From Nocardioides sp. J54 (lineage in GTDB: Bacteria; Actinomycetota; Actinomycetes; Propionibacteriales; Nocardioidaceae), in NCBI RefSeq assembly GCF_000519005.1, contig NZ_JAER01000026.1:1-60513 (forward strand): a stretch of DNA of 60,513 nucleotides. Direction: 5' to 3'. The notes under the pieces are model-generated. The model searched no databases. It worked only from the letters and a program-made list of their open reading frames with translations, and was not told where the DNA came from. A program made the position numbers and the translations under genes. Below are positions 7,893 through 16,274 of the stretch, one piece after another; within the stretch, counting starts at the first letter, position 1, and each line of letters begins with the position of its first letter.

Positions 7893-8987
7893 CTACGTCA
7901 GCGCGACGAGCTCGTGCAGCGTGGTGCCGGTCTCGACGATGGTCTCGCCGTCGACGGTCACCGTGAGCTCGAAGTCGGAGAGGAACCGGAAGTAGCCGGG
8001 CTGGCCGACGACCTTGTGGATGATCGGCTTGAGGAGCGCCCCGCCGATCTTCGTGCCGACGACCGGGATGTCGTTGAGCAGGTCGTGGCCGTGGATGACG
8101 TCCCGGACGTTCATCTGCAGCGTCACCTGGGCGTCGGTGACGCCGTCGGCGGAGGCCTCGGTCTCCATCCGGATCCAGGTGGGGTAGCTGCGCCGGGCGT
8201 CGGCGTTGTAGGCCGTCGGGCCCTCGGTGAGGGTGAGCTCGCCGGTCGACAGGATGATCTCGCCGTCCTTGGCCAGCATGAGCGGCTGCGACTGGTGGTG
8301 GTCGAAGCGCTTCTGGGTGCCGACCATCGCGTAGATCAGGGAGAACCGGTCGGTGTAGAGCCGGCCCCAGTGCCAGCGCTCGATGACGCGGGTCATGTTG
8401 CCGACGCCCCAGTTGTGGTCGGCGTAGCCCAGGCCGTCGACGGGGATGTCCTGGCCGTCGATCGACAGGGTGCCGGTGACCTTCGCCCGCGGCGCGGGGA
8501 CGACCCACGCGAAGAAGTCGGTGTCGCCGTACTTCGTGTAGCCCTCGCCCGGCATCCACGAGGGGAGCTCGTTGGTGAAGGTGAAGTCGAACTCGACGCC
8601 GTCCTCGGCGACCTGGACCCGGTGCACCGGCAGCGGGTCGGTGCTGACCAGCTCGCAGGTGTTGTGCGCGACGCGCGCCTGGCACTTCTCGGCCGACGCC
8701 TCGAACGCCATCCGCGGGTAGTGCTTGATGATCTGGCGCCGGGTGCCGTCGGGGAAGTAGACGACGACCTCCACGACCGGCTTGCTGTTCGGCGGCTCCT
8801 CGGGGCGGCGCTTCTGCAGGAACACCACGACCGTGTGGCCGGTGTCGAGGCGGGCGTCGAAGTACCAGTGCTCGAAGGACCACTTCGAGTCGCTCGGGTG
8901 GAGCGCGTTGTCCCTGGGCTCGACGACGGTGAGCTTGCCGTCCTTGCTGCCGGGGCCGTTCCAGCCCTCGGTGATCGTGATGGCCAC
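7893..8987 (-). CDS. Lipocalin-fold CrtC/AttH-like protein
   Basis: A 364-residue cytoplasmic protein resembling the hydroxyneurosporene synthase (CrtC)/AttH family, whose members are double beta-barrel lipocalin folds acting on carotenoid or other isoprenoid lipids. Family-like stretches are WSFEHWYFDARLDTGHTVVV near residues 36-56, a central GLGYADHNWGVGNM with the conserved DHNWG, and RWHWGRLYTDRFSLIYA after it. There is no signal peptide. The GTG start has AAGGAC upstream. It is the last gene of the set with the MpaB-type oxygenase and the multicopper oxidase, which suggests hydration or binding of the same hydrophobic substrate. The exact reaction cannot be read from sequence. Confidence 0.7.
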   Translation of the reverse strand: MAITITEGWNGPGSKDGKLTVVEPRDNALHPSDSKWSFEHWYFDARLDTGHTVVVFLQKRRPEEPPNSKPVVEVVVYFPDGTRRQIIKHYPRMAFEASAEKCQARVAHNTCELVSTDPLPVHRVQVAEDGVEFDFTFTNELPSWMPGEGYTKYGDTDFFAWVVPAPRAKVTGTLSIDGQDIPVDGLGYADHNWGVGNMTRVIERWHWGRLYTDRFSLIYAMVGTQKRFDHHQSQPLMLAKDGEIILSTGELTLTEGPTAYNADARRSYPTWIRMETEASADGVTDAQVTLQMNVRDVIHGHDLLNDIPVVGTKIGGALLKPIIHKVVGQPGYFRFLSDFELTVTVDGETIVETGTTLHELVALT

Positions 8988-9003
8988 GGGTTGTCCTTGC
9001 CTG

Positions 9004-9030
9004 TCGGTGCGGTCGGTGCGGTCGGTGCGT
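9004..9030. repeat. Short tandem repeat, 9-bp unit x3
   Basis: TCGGTGCGG occurs at 9004-9012 and 9013-9021, then TCGGTGCGT at 9022-9030. It sits in the 105-bp gap between the oxygenase stop and the CrtC/AttH-like start. A slippage-prone simple repeat; no function is evident. Confidence 0.7.
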
Positions 9031-9092
9031 TGGTGCTGCGGGTGCAGTCGGGTGGGGAGCGGGATGGAGTGGGTTGGCTCTGGTGCAGGACG

Positions 9093-10379
9093 TCAGCGGC
9101 GCAGCGCGCTGCTGGCGTCGAACTCGGCGCGACGCCCCTCCATCTGGGCCTCCCACCAGGACTTGCGGTGCCAGTCCATGACGTCGCCGTGCAGCTGCTT
9201 GAGCACCGGCAGCCGGCGCAGCAGCTCGACGACCGTCATCAGCGGCCAGCGGGCGAACACCAGCAGGATCCACGGGAACGCCGACGGCATGTCGTAGAGC
9301 CGGCGGGTCTCCGGTGCCATCCACAGTGCGCAGTACGCCGAGTAGATGCGGTAGTTGTACGCCGCACGCAGCCGCTTGAGGCCCGTCTGGCCCGGTCGCG
9401 GGGCGAAGGCCGCAGGGAAGGACTCGATGAGCTCCTTGCCGGCCTTGCCCGAGTCGTAGCTGCGGGCCGCGGTCGTCATCATCAGCGTCTGGACCTGCTC
9501 GATGATGGTGTCCGGCGCCCAGCGCGGCTTCACGCCGAGCAGGTGCCCCATGTAGCGGTTGAAGTGGATGAGTGCCCGCATTTCCTTCGGCGTGGTCTGC
9601 ACGCCCGCCAGCCACAGGCTGAGCGCCGGCGCGACGGCGCCGCCGATCTGGGTCATCTGCTCGTAGGTCTGGCTGATCGGCAGGCCCCAGCCCTCGAAGT
9701 TCCACTCCGGGTGGTCCTTGACCCGCTTGCGGACCGCGACGTGCATGACCCGCACCTGCATGGCGGTCTTGCGGGCCTGGGAGTTCTTCTCGAAGAGCTG
9801 GCCCGGCTGGGAGACGTCGATCCAGAACTTGTTGGTCTCCAGGAACCGGCGCAGGGCGTTGTCGCCGGCGTACCCACCGGCCAGCGACAGCGGCATCGCG
9901 ACCGCCCCCTCGGTGTAGATCTCGAGGGTGATGGCGCCGGCGACGCTGAACAGCATCGTGCCCCAGCGGCGCCAGGTGGCGGCGCCGAGCTCCACCAGCT
10001 CGCGGTCCACCCAGTCCGGCACGGTCTCCATGTCGGCGAACAGCGCCTTCATCGACTCCGGGGCGTCCGGGATCGACTCGATCCCGTGGTCGAGCGCCTG
10101 GTCGAGCAGCTTGCGGCCCCTGGCGTGGCCGTACTCCTTGCCGAAGAACACCTCGGCCACGAACTCCTCGGCGAGCGGGTCGCCGGCGAACTGGTCCTCG
10201 CACAGCATCCGGGCCTGCTCGTCGGTGGGGAACAGGTCGTGGCCGGTCAGCTTCTGGAAGATGCGGCGGCGACGCTGCCAGTGCGGCAGGTCCTTGCGCT
10301 CCCAGTACTTGAACCGGGTCGGGCAGACCTCGCCCGGCGCGCCGGTGGGGGCGGGGGCGGTGCTGACGTCGGTGCTCAC
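9093..10379 (-). CDS. MpaB/latex-clearing-type oxygenase (DUF2236 family)
   Basis: A 428-residue protein of the haem-dependent oxygenase family that includes rubber oxygenase Lcp and fungal MpaB, which cleave isoprenoid double bonds. R178, T182 and H213 fall in RRFLET and VRVMHVAVRK. The R-x3-T spacing and a His about 35 residues on match what I recall for Lcp (R164, T168, H198), where the His is an axial haem ligand. FNRYMGHLLGVKPRW near residue 285 is another family block. No signal peptide is visible, so unlike Lcp it should act inside the cell. GTG start with GAGGAG. It follows the multicopper oxidase by 31 bp, and the trio shares the operator at 12331. Confidence 0.82.
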   Translation of the reverse strand: MSTDVSTAPAPTGAPGEVCPTRFKYWERKDLPHWQRRRRIFQKLTGHDLFPTDEQARMLCEDQFAGDPLAEEFVAEVFFGKEYGHARGRKLLDQALDHGIESIPDAPESMKALFADMETVPDWVDRELVELGAATWRRWGTMLFSVAGAITLEIYTEGAVAMPLSLAGGYAGDNALRRFLETNKFWIDVSQPGQLFEKNSQARKTAMQVRVMHVAVRKRVKDHPEWNFEGWGLPISQTYEQMTQIGGAVAPALSLWLAGVQTTPKEMRALIHFNRYMGHLLGVKPRWAPDTIIEQVQTLMMTTAARSYDSGKAGKELIESFPAAFAPRPGQTGLKRLRAAYNYRIYSAYCALWMAPETRRLYDMPSAFPWILLVFARWPLMTVVELLRRLPVLKQLHGDVMDWHRKSWWEAQMEGRRAEFDASSALRR

Positions 10380-10410
10380 GGGTGCTCCTCGGGAAGGGTC
10401 GGGTCGGGGG

Positions 10411-12312
10411 TCAGGGGGCCACCACGTGCAGCGGCAGCATCATGTCGTGGTCCTCGTGGTCGAGCATGTGGCAGTGCCACACGTAGCCGCGGACCTTGCC
10501 GTCGGCCGTGGTGGACCCGCCGCCGGGACCGTGCTCGCCGGTGGCGGCGGTCGTCGTACCGGCCGCGGGGGCGTCGTGGCCGTTGTGCCCGTCGTGGCTG
10601 CCATGACCGTCATGACCGCCATGACCGCCGTGGCCGGCCAGCGCCGCGCGGGCCGTGGCGCCCTGCGGGACGTAGGCGAGGTCGGGGTCGAAGCCGAGCT
10701 CCTCGGCGGTGGGCCAGCGCACCACGACGCGGGTGACGGAGTGGCCGTGGGCGAGGACGGTGTCCTTGAGCCCGGCCTCCCACGGCGCGGGCCCGGTGGG
10801 CGCGCCCTGGAGGTAGCGGTCGGGCGAGGGGGTCCAGCGCCTGCCGTGGCGCGGCCGCGGGTTGGCGGCACGCAGCGCGGCGTTGTTGATCCGCTGGCGG
10901 TCCAGGATCCGCATGTGCACGAGGTGGACGTGCATGGCGTGCGGGTCCGGGGTCACGTTGACCATGTCCCAGACCTCGGTGGTTCCCTGGACCGGCTTCT
11001 CGACGTCGGTCGTGGTGAACCCGAGGTTGTTGAGGCTCATCAGGGCCGGCGGGATGCGCAGGTCGGTGTCCTGCAGGATGCTCACGACGCGCCGGCGGGT
11101 CGGCCGGAGGACCGGTGGGAGCGCCTCGGGCAGTCCGCGGCCGCCGCGCAGCCGGGTCGGCACCGGACCGGCGAAACCGCGTGCGGCGGTCGCCCGGAAC
11201 CGGCAGAACAGCGGCATGGTGACCTCGCCCAGGACGGCGGCCTGGCCGGGCGGCTTCTCGTCGTTGCGCAGCTCGACGGTCTCGCCCGCGGCCAGGCCCG
11301 CGAAGTCGACGAGGATGTCGACGCGCTCGGCGGGCGAGAGCCGCACGCTGGTGGTCTGCACGGGGGCGTCGAGCAGGCCGCCGTCGTTGCCGATCACCCA
11401 GAACTTCATCTGGTTGGAGAAGAACAGCCGCCACACGCTGAACGACCCGGCGTTGATCACCCGGAACCGGTAGAGCCCGCGGGCCACCTGCATCTCCGGC
11501 CAGACCACGCCGTTGACGAGGCCGACGTCGCCGACGGCACCGCCCTCCCACTTGCCCTGCGGGACGATCCAGGTCGAGCGGATGTTCTGCCGGCCGCCGG
11601 CGCCGAAGATCTTCTCCTGCAGCACCAGCGGGACCTCGAAGTCGCCGGCCGGCAGGCCGAGCGGGTTGTCGGGTCGCCCGGTGTCGAACTCGTCGCGGAC
11701 GATGTTCATCCCGGCGAGGCCGGCGGCCACGTTGAGGCGGGTCGTCGCCATCGAGTGGTCGTGGTACCAGAGGTGGGTCGCCTCCTGGCGGGTCGGGAAC
11801 CGGTAGACCAGCTCCTCGCCCGGGACGACGAAGTCGAGCGGGTGGCCGTCCTGCGAGGCCGGGGTGATGCCGCCGTGCAGGTGGGTGGTCGTGCGCGGAC
11901 GGGTGCCGAAGTCGGCCGCCACGTCATGCAGCGAGTGGTCGACGTCCCTGGCGAACGGGTGCAGCCCGAGCTCGTTGCGCGTGCGCAGGGTCCACGGCTG
12001 GTCGCGGTGGCTGACCAGGGTCGGCCCGAGGTAGGTCTGGTCGCCGTACCCGAAGCTCGGCACCGCGTCCCAGTCGCGGTGGAAGCGGTGCAGCGTCGTG
12101 CGCGCGGACAGGGTCACGTCCGTGCTGTCGATGACGGGCGGCACCGGCAGCACGTCGCGGAAGGGCTGGACCTTCGGCGAGTGGAAGAGGAGGGGAGACT
12201 TCAGCGCCGACACCTCGGCGGCGCTCGGGCGGGCGGTCGCCGAGCGCAGCACGGAGCTGGCGCCCACGATGCCGGCACCGGTGATGAAGGCGCGGCGGCC
12301 GAGGGAGGTCAC
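10411..12312 (-). CDS. Tat-exported multicopper oxidase with a His-rich insertion
   Basis: A 633-residue three-cupredoxin oxidase. The N-terminus has a Tat signal (GRRAFITGAG, residues 5-14). Copper ligands are all present: HLH at 144-146, HDH at 184-186, HAMHVH in the C-terminal domain, and the type 1/3 motif HCHMLDHEDHDM at 613-624 with an axial Met. It oxidises a substrate by one-electron steps and reduces O2 to water outside the membrane; CotA/bilirubin-oxidase-like enzymes are nearest in layout. Residues 560-580 are seven consecutive x-H-x triplets rich in Gly, unusual for the family. GTG 12312 is chosen since the Tat motif follows directly; the frame stays open upstream but crosses the operator. 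Confidence 0.9.
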   Translation of the reverse strand: MTSLGRRAFITGAGIVGASSVLRSATARPSAAEVSALKSPLLFHSPKVQPFRDVLPVPPVIDSTDVTLSARTTLHRFHRDWDAVPSFGYGDQTYLGPTLVSHRDQPWTLRTRNELGLHPFARDVDHSLHDVAADFGTRPRTTTHLHGGITPASQDGHPLDFVVPGEELVYRFPTRQEATHLWYHDHSMATTRLNVAAGLAGMNIVRDEFDTGRPDNPLGLPAGDFEVPLVLQEKIFGAGGRQNIRSTWIVPQGKWEGGAVGDVGLVNGVVWPEMQVARGLYRFRVINAGSFSVWRLFFSNQMKFWVIGNDGGLLDAPVQTTSVRLSPAERVDILVDFAGLAAGETVELRNDEKPPGQAAVLGEVTMPLFCRFRATAARGFAGPVPTRLRGGRGLPEALPPVLRPTRRRVVSILQDTDLRIPPALMSLNNLGFTTTDVEKPVQGTTEVWDMVNVTPDPHAMHVHLVHMRILDRQRINNAALRAANPRPRHGRRWTPSPDRYLQGAPTGPAPWEAGLKDTVLAHGHSVTRVVVRWPTAEELGFDPDLAYVPQGATARAALAGHGGHGGHDGHGSHDGHNGHDAPAAGTTTAATGEHGPGGGSTTADGKVRGYVWHCHMLDHEDHDMMLPLHVVAP

Positions 12313-12330
12313 GACCGGGACACTATCCCA

Positions 12331-12354
12331 AAACCGTACATTTGTGTACGGTTT
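12331..12354. promoter_or_regulatory. Perfect palindromic operator between the oxidase and lipase genes
   Basis: AAACCGTACA, four bases (TTTG), then TGTACGGTTT: a perfect 10-bp inverted repeat. It sits 19 bp from the multicopper oxidase start and 6 bp from the lipase start, in the promoter overlap of both divergent operons. On the - strand it is followed by TTTTGGGATAGTGT, with TAGTGT as a likely -10. The same sequence with one arm base changed lies at 24127-24150 ahead of the mce operon. Size and symmetry fit a TetR dimer, and the TetR gene at 13260 belongs to the adjacent operon. Confidence 0.8.
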
Positions 12355-12360
12355 CTTCCC

Positions 12361-13230
12361 GTGCCCCGACTTCGCGCCCCGTCCCGGGCCCCGCTCACGG
12401 TGCTGCTGGCGGTGCTGCTCGCGGCCGCGCTGGTGCTCGGCCTGCCGGGGCCGGCGGCCCGCGCGGACACCACCCCCTGCCGCGGTACGACGACCGCTCC
12501 GCCCGTCGTGCTGGTGCACGACCTGCTGGGCACCCCGGCGTCGGTGTCGGGCCTGGCCGCGGTCCTCGCCGCAGACGGGCGCTGCGTGGTCGCCGAGGCG
12601 TGGGGTCCGGCACCGGCCCTCGCCCCCGTGCTGCCGCTGCTCTCGAACCTGCTCCCCGCCGTGGTCTCGAACCTGCCCGGCGGGCTCGCCTCGATGGAGC
12701 AGGCCGCCCCCGCCCTGTCCCGCCGGGTGGCCGCGACCGCTGCCACCGCCCCCGCGCGGGAGGTCGACGTGGTCGCGGTCGGTGCCGGGTCGCTGCTCGC
12801 GCTGCGCTCGGTCCAGCTCACGCCGGGCCTGCCGGTGCGCCGGCTGGTCTCCGTCGGCTCCCTGTGGGACGGCACCAACCTCGCCGGGCTCGGCGACCTC
12901 GAGCAGCTCAGCCGCGACGCGGGCACCTACGACCTCGTGCTCGGCGTCGAGAAGCTGCTGATGGATGGCGCCTGCGCGTCGTGCCGCGAGCTCATCAAGG
13001 GCTCGGACTTCCTGCGCGGCCTGCAGGCCGCAGGGCTGCGCCCGGCCGGCCTCCAGCAGGTCGACGTCGTCTCGCGCACGGACGGCCTGGTCGTGCCCTG
13101 GACGTCGGGGGTGCGCGACGGCGTGTCTACGCTGGTGGTGCAGGAGCACGACCCGGCTGCCCGGTCCTCCCACTTCGCGCTGCCGCGCGACCCCGTGGTC
13201 CAGGGCCTCGTCCGGGCGGCGCTGCGGTGA
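12361..13230 (+). CDS. Secreted lipase-like alpha/beta hydrolase
   Basis: A 289-residue protein starting at GTG 12361, six bases after the operator and without a ribosome-binding site, so probably leaderless. A long hydrophobic signal peptide ends near PAARA (about residue 37). The mature part opens with PPVVLVHDLLGTP (oxyanion region), has VAVGAGSLLALR as a nucleophile elbow with Ser in GAGSL, and SSHFALPRD near the C-terminus as the likely catalytic His. This is the layout of class-2/EstA-like secreted lipases. CASC suggests a disulfide. It may release fatty acids or a lipid substrate taken up by the Mce system. The TetR gene follows after 29 bp. Confidence 0.75.
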   Translation: MPRLRAPSRAPLTVLLAVLLAAALVLGLPGPAARADTTPCRGTTTAPPVVLVHDLLGTPASVSGLAAVLAADGRCVVAEAWGPAPALAPVLPLLSNLLPAVVSNLPGGLASMEQAAPALSRRVAATAATAPAREVDVVAVGAGSLLALRSVQLTPGLPVRRLVSVGSLWDGTNLAGLGDLEQLSRDAGTYDLVLGVEKLLMDGACASCRELIKGSDFLRGLQAAGLRPAGLQQVDVVSRTDGLVVPWTSGVRDGVSTLVVQEHDPAARSSHFALPRDPVVQGLVRAALR

Positions 13231-13259
13231 CCGCAGCACGGACGAAGGAAGGAGCGGTC

Positions 13260-13823
13260 GTGACGACCTCGGTACGCCGCTCCCGCGGCAGCCGGCTCAC
13301 CGCCGACGACTGGGCCGCGGCCGCGCTCGAGGTGCTGGTCGCCGAGGGCATCGCCGGCGTCGACATCAACACGGTGTGCAAGCACGCCGGCGTCACCCGC
13401 GGCAGCTTCTACTGGCACTTCTCCGACCTCGGTGCCCTGCACGCCGCGATGGCCGAGCGCTGGATCGCCGAGACCCGCACCGTCCTCGAGCAGCTCGCCG
13501 AGCTCGACCAGCTGCCTGCCCGGGAGCGGCTGCACGCGATGACCATGCACCTGGTCGACGACTCCAACTGGGGCGTGGAGCGGGCGCTGCGGGAGTGGGC
13601 GCGCTCGGAGCCGCGGGTCGCGGAGATGATCGCCGAGGGCGACAGCTTCGTCTTCTCGCTCGTCGAGGGCGCCCTGCTCGAGCTGCGCGGTGACGCCGCA
13701 GAGGCCCGCGTCCTCGCCGGCCTGCTCGTCTACGCCGGCATCGGCTTCGCCCACGGCCAGTCGGGCCTGCCCAAGCCGACGGCCGAGGAGATCGAGGAGC
13801 TGCTCCGCCTGGTCACCCGCTGA
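13260..13823 (+). CDS. TetR-family regulator, likely of the mce/oxygenase regulon
   Basis: A 187-residue repressor-type regulator. The helix-turn-helix is at about residues 30-60 (GIAGVDINTVCKHAGVTRGSFYWHFSDLGALH), followed by an unrecognised ligand domain. GTG at 13260 has AAGGAAGGAG upstream. It is the second gene of the operon whose promoter carries the palindrome at 12331, so autoregulation is expected. The same palindrome upstream of mce makes this the best candidate for controlling both. The ligand is unknown; a lipid or CoA ester would fit. It is not closely similar to the two TetR proteins at 36769 and 40130. Confidence 0.88.
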   Translation: MTTSVRRSRGSRLTADDWAAAALEVLVAEGIAGVDINTVCKHAGVTRGSFYWHFSDLGALHAAMAERWIAETRTVLEQLAELDQLPARERLHAMTMHLVDDSNWGVERALREWARSEPRVAEMIAEGDSFVFSLVEGALLELRGDAAEARVLAGLLVYAGIGFAHGQSGLPKPTAEEIEELLRLVTR

Positions 13824-13828
13824 CGGGC

Positions 13829-13840
13829 GCCGGGCCCGGC
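13829..13840. terminator. Possible short bidirectional terminator
   Basis: The 33-bp gap between the converging TetR gene and the last mce-locus gene contains the perfect 12-bp palindrome GCCGGGCCCGGC. There is no T-run. It is the only structure available to separate the two transcripts. Confidence 0.35.
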
Positions 13841-13856
13841 TCAGGCCGGACGGGGC

Positions 13857-14387
13857 TCAGACCGGGTCGACGCTGTCGATGCGCCACTCGCCGTCGACCT
13901 TGCGCACGCCGACGAGGACGCGGACCTGGCTGACCTTGACCGGCTGGTCGGCCGCCTGGCCCTTGCTCGAGACCAGGACCTGGTCGACGAAGGCGAGCGC
14001 CACCGCCTGGTCGTCGTCGGCGGAGCGGACCAGCCCGGCGGCCCGCACGTGCGCCTCGGAGACGGCGCCCTTCGACGTCGCCAGCGGGCGCACGGTGGCC
14101 TCGAAGGTCGTCGTGTAGTCCTTCGCGAAGGCGGAGGTCATCGTGGCGGTGGCCGCGGCGAGGGAGGCGTCGAGGTCGCCGTGGTCGTAGGACAGCGCCG
14201 TGGGGAGCAGGTCCGCCACGGCCTGCAGCGAGCCCTCGGGCGCTGTCGGCACCGTGCCGGCGGTGTACGACGCGTCCTCGGCCAGCGACGGGCGCTGGGG
14301 CCGCGGGTCGGGGCGGGTCGCCAGCCAGCCGACCAGGCCGGCGGCGAGGGCGACCGCGACGAGCAGGGCGACGACGCGGCGGCTCAT
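13857..14387 (-). CDS. Mce-associated membrane protein
   Basis: A 176-residue protein with one N-terminal membrane helix (residues about 5-23) and an extracytoplasmic domain ending DGEWRIDSVDPV, the pattern of Mas proteins that follow mceF in actinobacterial mce operons and are thought to stabilise or assist the Mce complex. It is the last gene of the operon; its ATG overlaps the preceding stop by four bases. The C-terminal fold looks like a SnoaL/NTF2-type sheet, shared with its upstream neighbour, so the two are probably ancient duplicates. Confidence 0.8.
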   Translation of the reverse strand: MSRRVVALLVAVALAAGLVGWLATRPDPRPQRPSLAEDASYTAGTVPTAPEGSLQAVADLLPTALSYDHGDLDASLAAATATMTSAFAKDYTTTFEATVRPLATSKGAVSEAHVRAAGLVRSADDDQAVALAFVDQVLVSSKGQAADQPVKVSQVRVLVGVRKVDGEWRIDSVDPV

Positions 14388-14896
14388 CCGACCTGCTCCA
14401 GGCCCGAGACCAGCCAGGTGTCGTCGGTGCGGTCGAGCACGACCCGCATCCGGTAGTGCGCCGTCTCGGCCGCGCCCCCGCTGTCCTCGGTCGTGGCGTC
14501 GACGGCGACGAGGACCTGCGCGTGGTCCTCGTGGAGGTACTCCACGGCCGTGCCCTGCTCGACGATGGTCGAGGTGATGACCAGCTCCTTCGTGGTCACC
14601 TGCTCGGCGAGCTTCTCGCGCTCGGCGCCGTACGCCTTCGCGAACTCGCCGGTGCTCAGCGCGGCCATCGCGTCGAGGTCCTCCTCGATGGTCTCGTGGT
14701 CCATGTCGAAGAACGTCGTGACGGCCGTGCGGGCACTGCTCAGCGCACCGGCCGGGGACCCGTCGTCGCGCTGCGACCACCACAGCCAGCCGGCGGCGAC
14801 GAGCAGCGCGGCCAGCACCACGGCCAGGCCGAGGGAGACCACCTTGTCGCGCTGCTCGCGGCGGTCCGTCCCGCCCTCCTGAAGGTCCTCTTCCAC
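14384..14896 (-). CDS. Mce-associated membrane protein
   Basis: A 170-residue protein with a short charged cytoplasmic start, one membrane helix (VVSLGLAVVLAALLVAAGWLWW, shown here only as its position 19-40) and an external domain (residues 45-170). It has the AVTTFFDMDHETIEEDLDAM and ending DTWLVSGLEQVG typical of Mce-associated proteins. It starts at GTG one base past the mceF stop and overlaps the next gene by four bases. Role inferred from family and position: partner of the Mce lipid-transfer complex at the cell envelope. Confidence 0.82.
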   Translation of the reverse strand: MEEDLQEGGTDRREQRDKVVSLGLAVVLAALLVAAGWLWWSQRDDGSPAGALSSARTAVTTFFDMDHETIEEDLDAMAALSTGEFAKAYGAEREKLAEQVTTKELVITSTIVEQGTAVEYLHEDHAQVLVAVDATTEDSGGAAETAHYRMRVVLDRTDDTWLVSGLEQVG

Positions 14897-14897
14897 G

Positions 14898-16274
14898 TCA
14901 GTCCTCGAGGTTGCGGGTCAGGAGCCAGCCGAGCCCGTCCGACCCGGTCGGCGCCGTCGGGCTGGTGACCTGCGTCGAGCGGCCGTCGGGCGTCACCATG
15001 ATGCCGCTCGTCGGGTTGTAGATCGCACGGCCCCACTGTGGTGCGGCCCGGTGGAGCGGCGCACCGCCCCTCGGCACGTTCTGGAAGCCGCGAACGTTCG
15101 GCCCGGTCGGGTCGTACGGCGACGAGGTGCACGTGATGTCCTCGGGGACCGGGGCGTCGTCGGGCTGGTTCGGGCCCTTGCCGTCGACCGGCGTGCCGTC
15201 GGGGTTGTAGCGCTTCTTCGACTCGTAGCCCTTCGTGCACGGCGGCGCGAGGGGGACCGTCGGCAGGACGATCGCGATGTGTGCGCTGTAGATCGGGTTG
15301 CCGTCCTCGTCGTAGTGGCAGGTCGACTCGATCGCCTTGCCGGTGACGGGGTCGAGGCTGTCGCAGTGCCGCAGCGTCTGGATGTTCTGCTCGAGGATGT
15401 GCGGGAAGATCACCAGCCCCTTGCGCAGGTGCGGGAGCCGGTCGGCCGCGATGTCGGTGATCGCGACCAGGTTGCCGAGCAGCACGGGGAGGGCGTCCTG
15501 GTTGTCGCGCAGCAGGCCGCTGAGGTCGCCCCCGGCCGCGATGCCCTGGCGGAAGACGTCGTCGAAGGTGTCGTCGAGCTCGCGCAGGCGGGTGGTCAGC
15601 GCGGCGAGGTCGGACTGCCCGGCGCGCGTCTCGCCGAGCAGGTCGACCTGGGTGTCCAGCACCCGCTGGGCACCGTCGATCAGGGCGGTCAGGTCGTCGG
15701 CGCTCTCGACCGCGCTGCGGGTGAGCTGGTCGGCGTCGTCGAGCACGGACTGCAGCGTGGGGCCGACGCCCTCGAGGCCTGCAGCTGCCTCGGTGAGGAT
15801 GACGTCGAGGTCGTCGGGGTCGACCGATCCCGCGAGCGCGTCGAGGTTGCTGACCAGCGCGGCCAGGTCGGGTGGCGCGCTGGTGCGCTCGAGGGGGACG
15901 ACGTCACCGTCGTCGAGCCGCGGCCCGCCGGCGGAGCCGGGCGTGAGGGCGACGTACTGCTCACCGATGGCGGACTTGCTGCTCACCACCGCGGCGACGT
16001 CGACGGGGACCTCGGCGTCGTGGCGCAGCTCGACGACGACCGTCGACGCGGTGCCGGGGCCGGGGAGCACCTCGACGACCGAGCCGACGCGGGTGCCGAG
16101 CAGCTCGACGTCGGCGCGCCGGTAGATCCCGCCCGGGTCGCTGAACTGGATCTCGACCCGGTCGGGGCCGTGGAGCAGGCTCGTGACGTCGAAGAACTGG
16201 GTGGTGCCGTAGGCGAGCGTCACCGCGATCACGCCGAGGAAGGCGACCAGCTTGAGCCGAATGGTGGAGGTCAT
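14898..16274 (-). CDS. mceF: Mce family protein MceF
   Basis: A 458-residue protein with an N-terminal membrane helix (residues about 7-24) and an MCE domain (about 35-115, including FSDPGGIYRRADVELLGTRVG and EQYVALTP). A long helical region with Leu/Asp-rich heptads follows, then a Cys-containing C-terminal tail rich in Pro and Gly (residues about 310-458). Six such subunits assemble into the periplasm-spanning tube that carries lipids to the YrbE permease. ATG overlaps the mceE stop by four bases. The tail is longer than the helical domain needs and has no recognised fold. Confidence 0.92.
   Translation of the reverse strand: MTSTIRLKLVAFLGVIAVTLAYGTTQFFDVTSLLHGPDRVEIQFSDPGGIYRRADVELLGTRVGSVVEVLPGPGTASTVVVELRHDAEVPVDVAAVVSSKSAIGEQYVALTPGSAGGPRLDDGDVVPLERTSAPPDLAALVSNLDALAGSVDPDDLDVILTEAAAGLEGVGPTLQSVLDDADQLTRSAVESADDLTALIDGAQRVLDTQVDLLGETRAGQSDLAALTTRLRELDDTFDDVFRQGIAAGGDLSGLLRDNQDALPVLLGNLVAITDIAADRLPHLRKGLVIFPHILEQNIQTLRHCDSLDPVTGKAIESTCHYDEDGNPIYSAHIAIVLPTVPLAPPCTKGYESKKRYNPDGTPVDGKGPNQPDDAPVPEDITCTSSPYDPTGPNVRGFQNVPRGGAPLHRAAPQWGRAIYNPTSGIMVTPDGRSTQVTSPTAPTGSDGLGWLLTRNLED

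Noticed and set aside
6735..10736. Open frame of over 1,300 codons on the + strand across the oxygenase and CrtC/AttH genes
   Set aside because: High-GC antisense shadow: no family resemblance, biased residue content, and it runs opposite to well-supported genes. The same applies to other long antisense frames, for example 424-2151 and 1997-4444 on the - strand.
7893..12312. Dedicated secreted rubber degradation system
   Set aside because: The MpaB-type protein has no signal peptide, whereas Lcp is exported, so extracellular rubber cleavage is not supported; an intracellular isoprenoid or sterol substrate is preferred.
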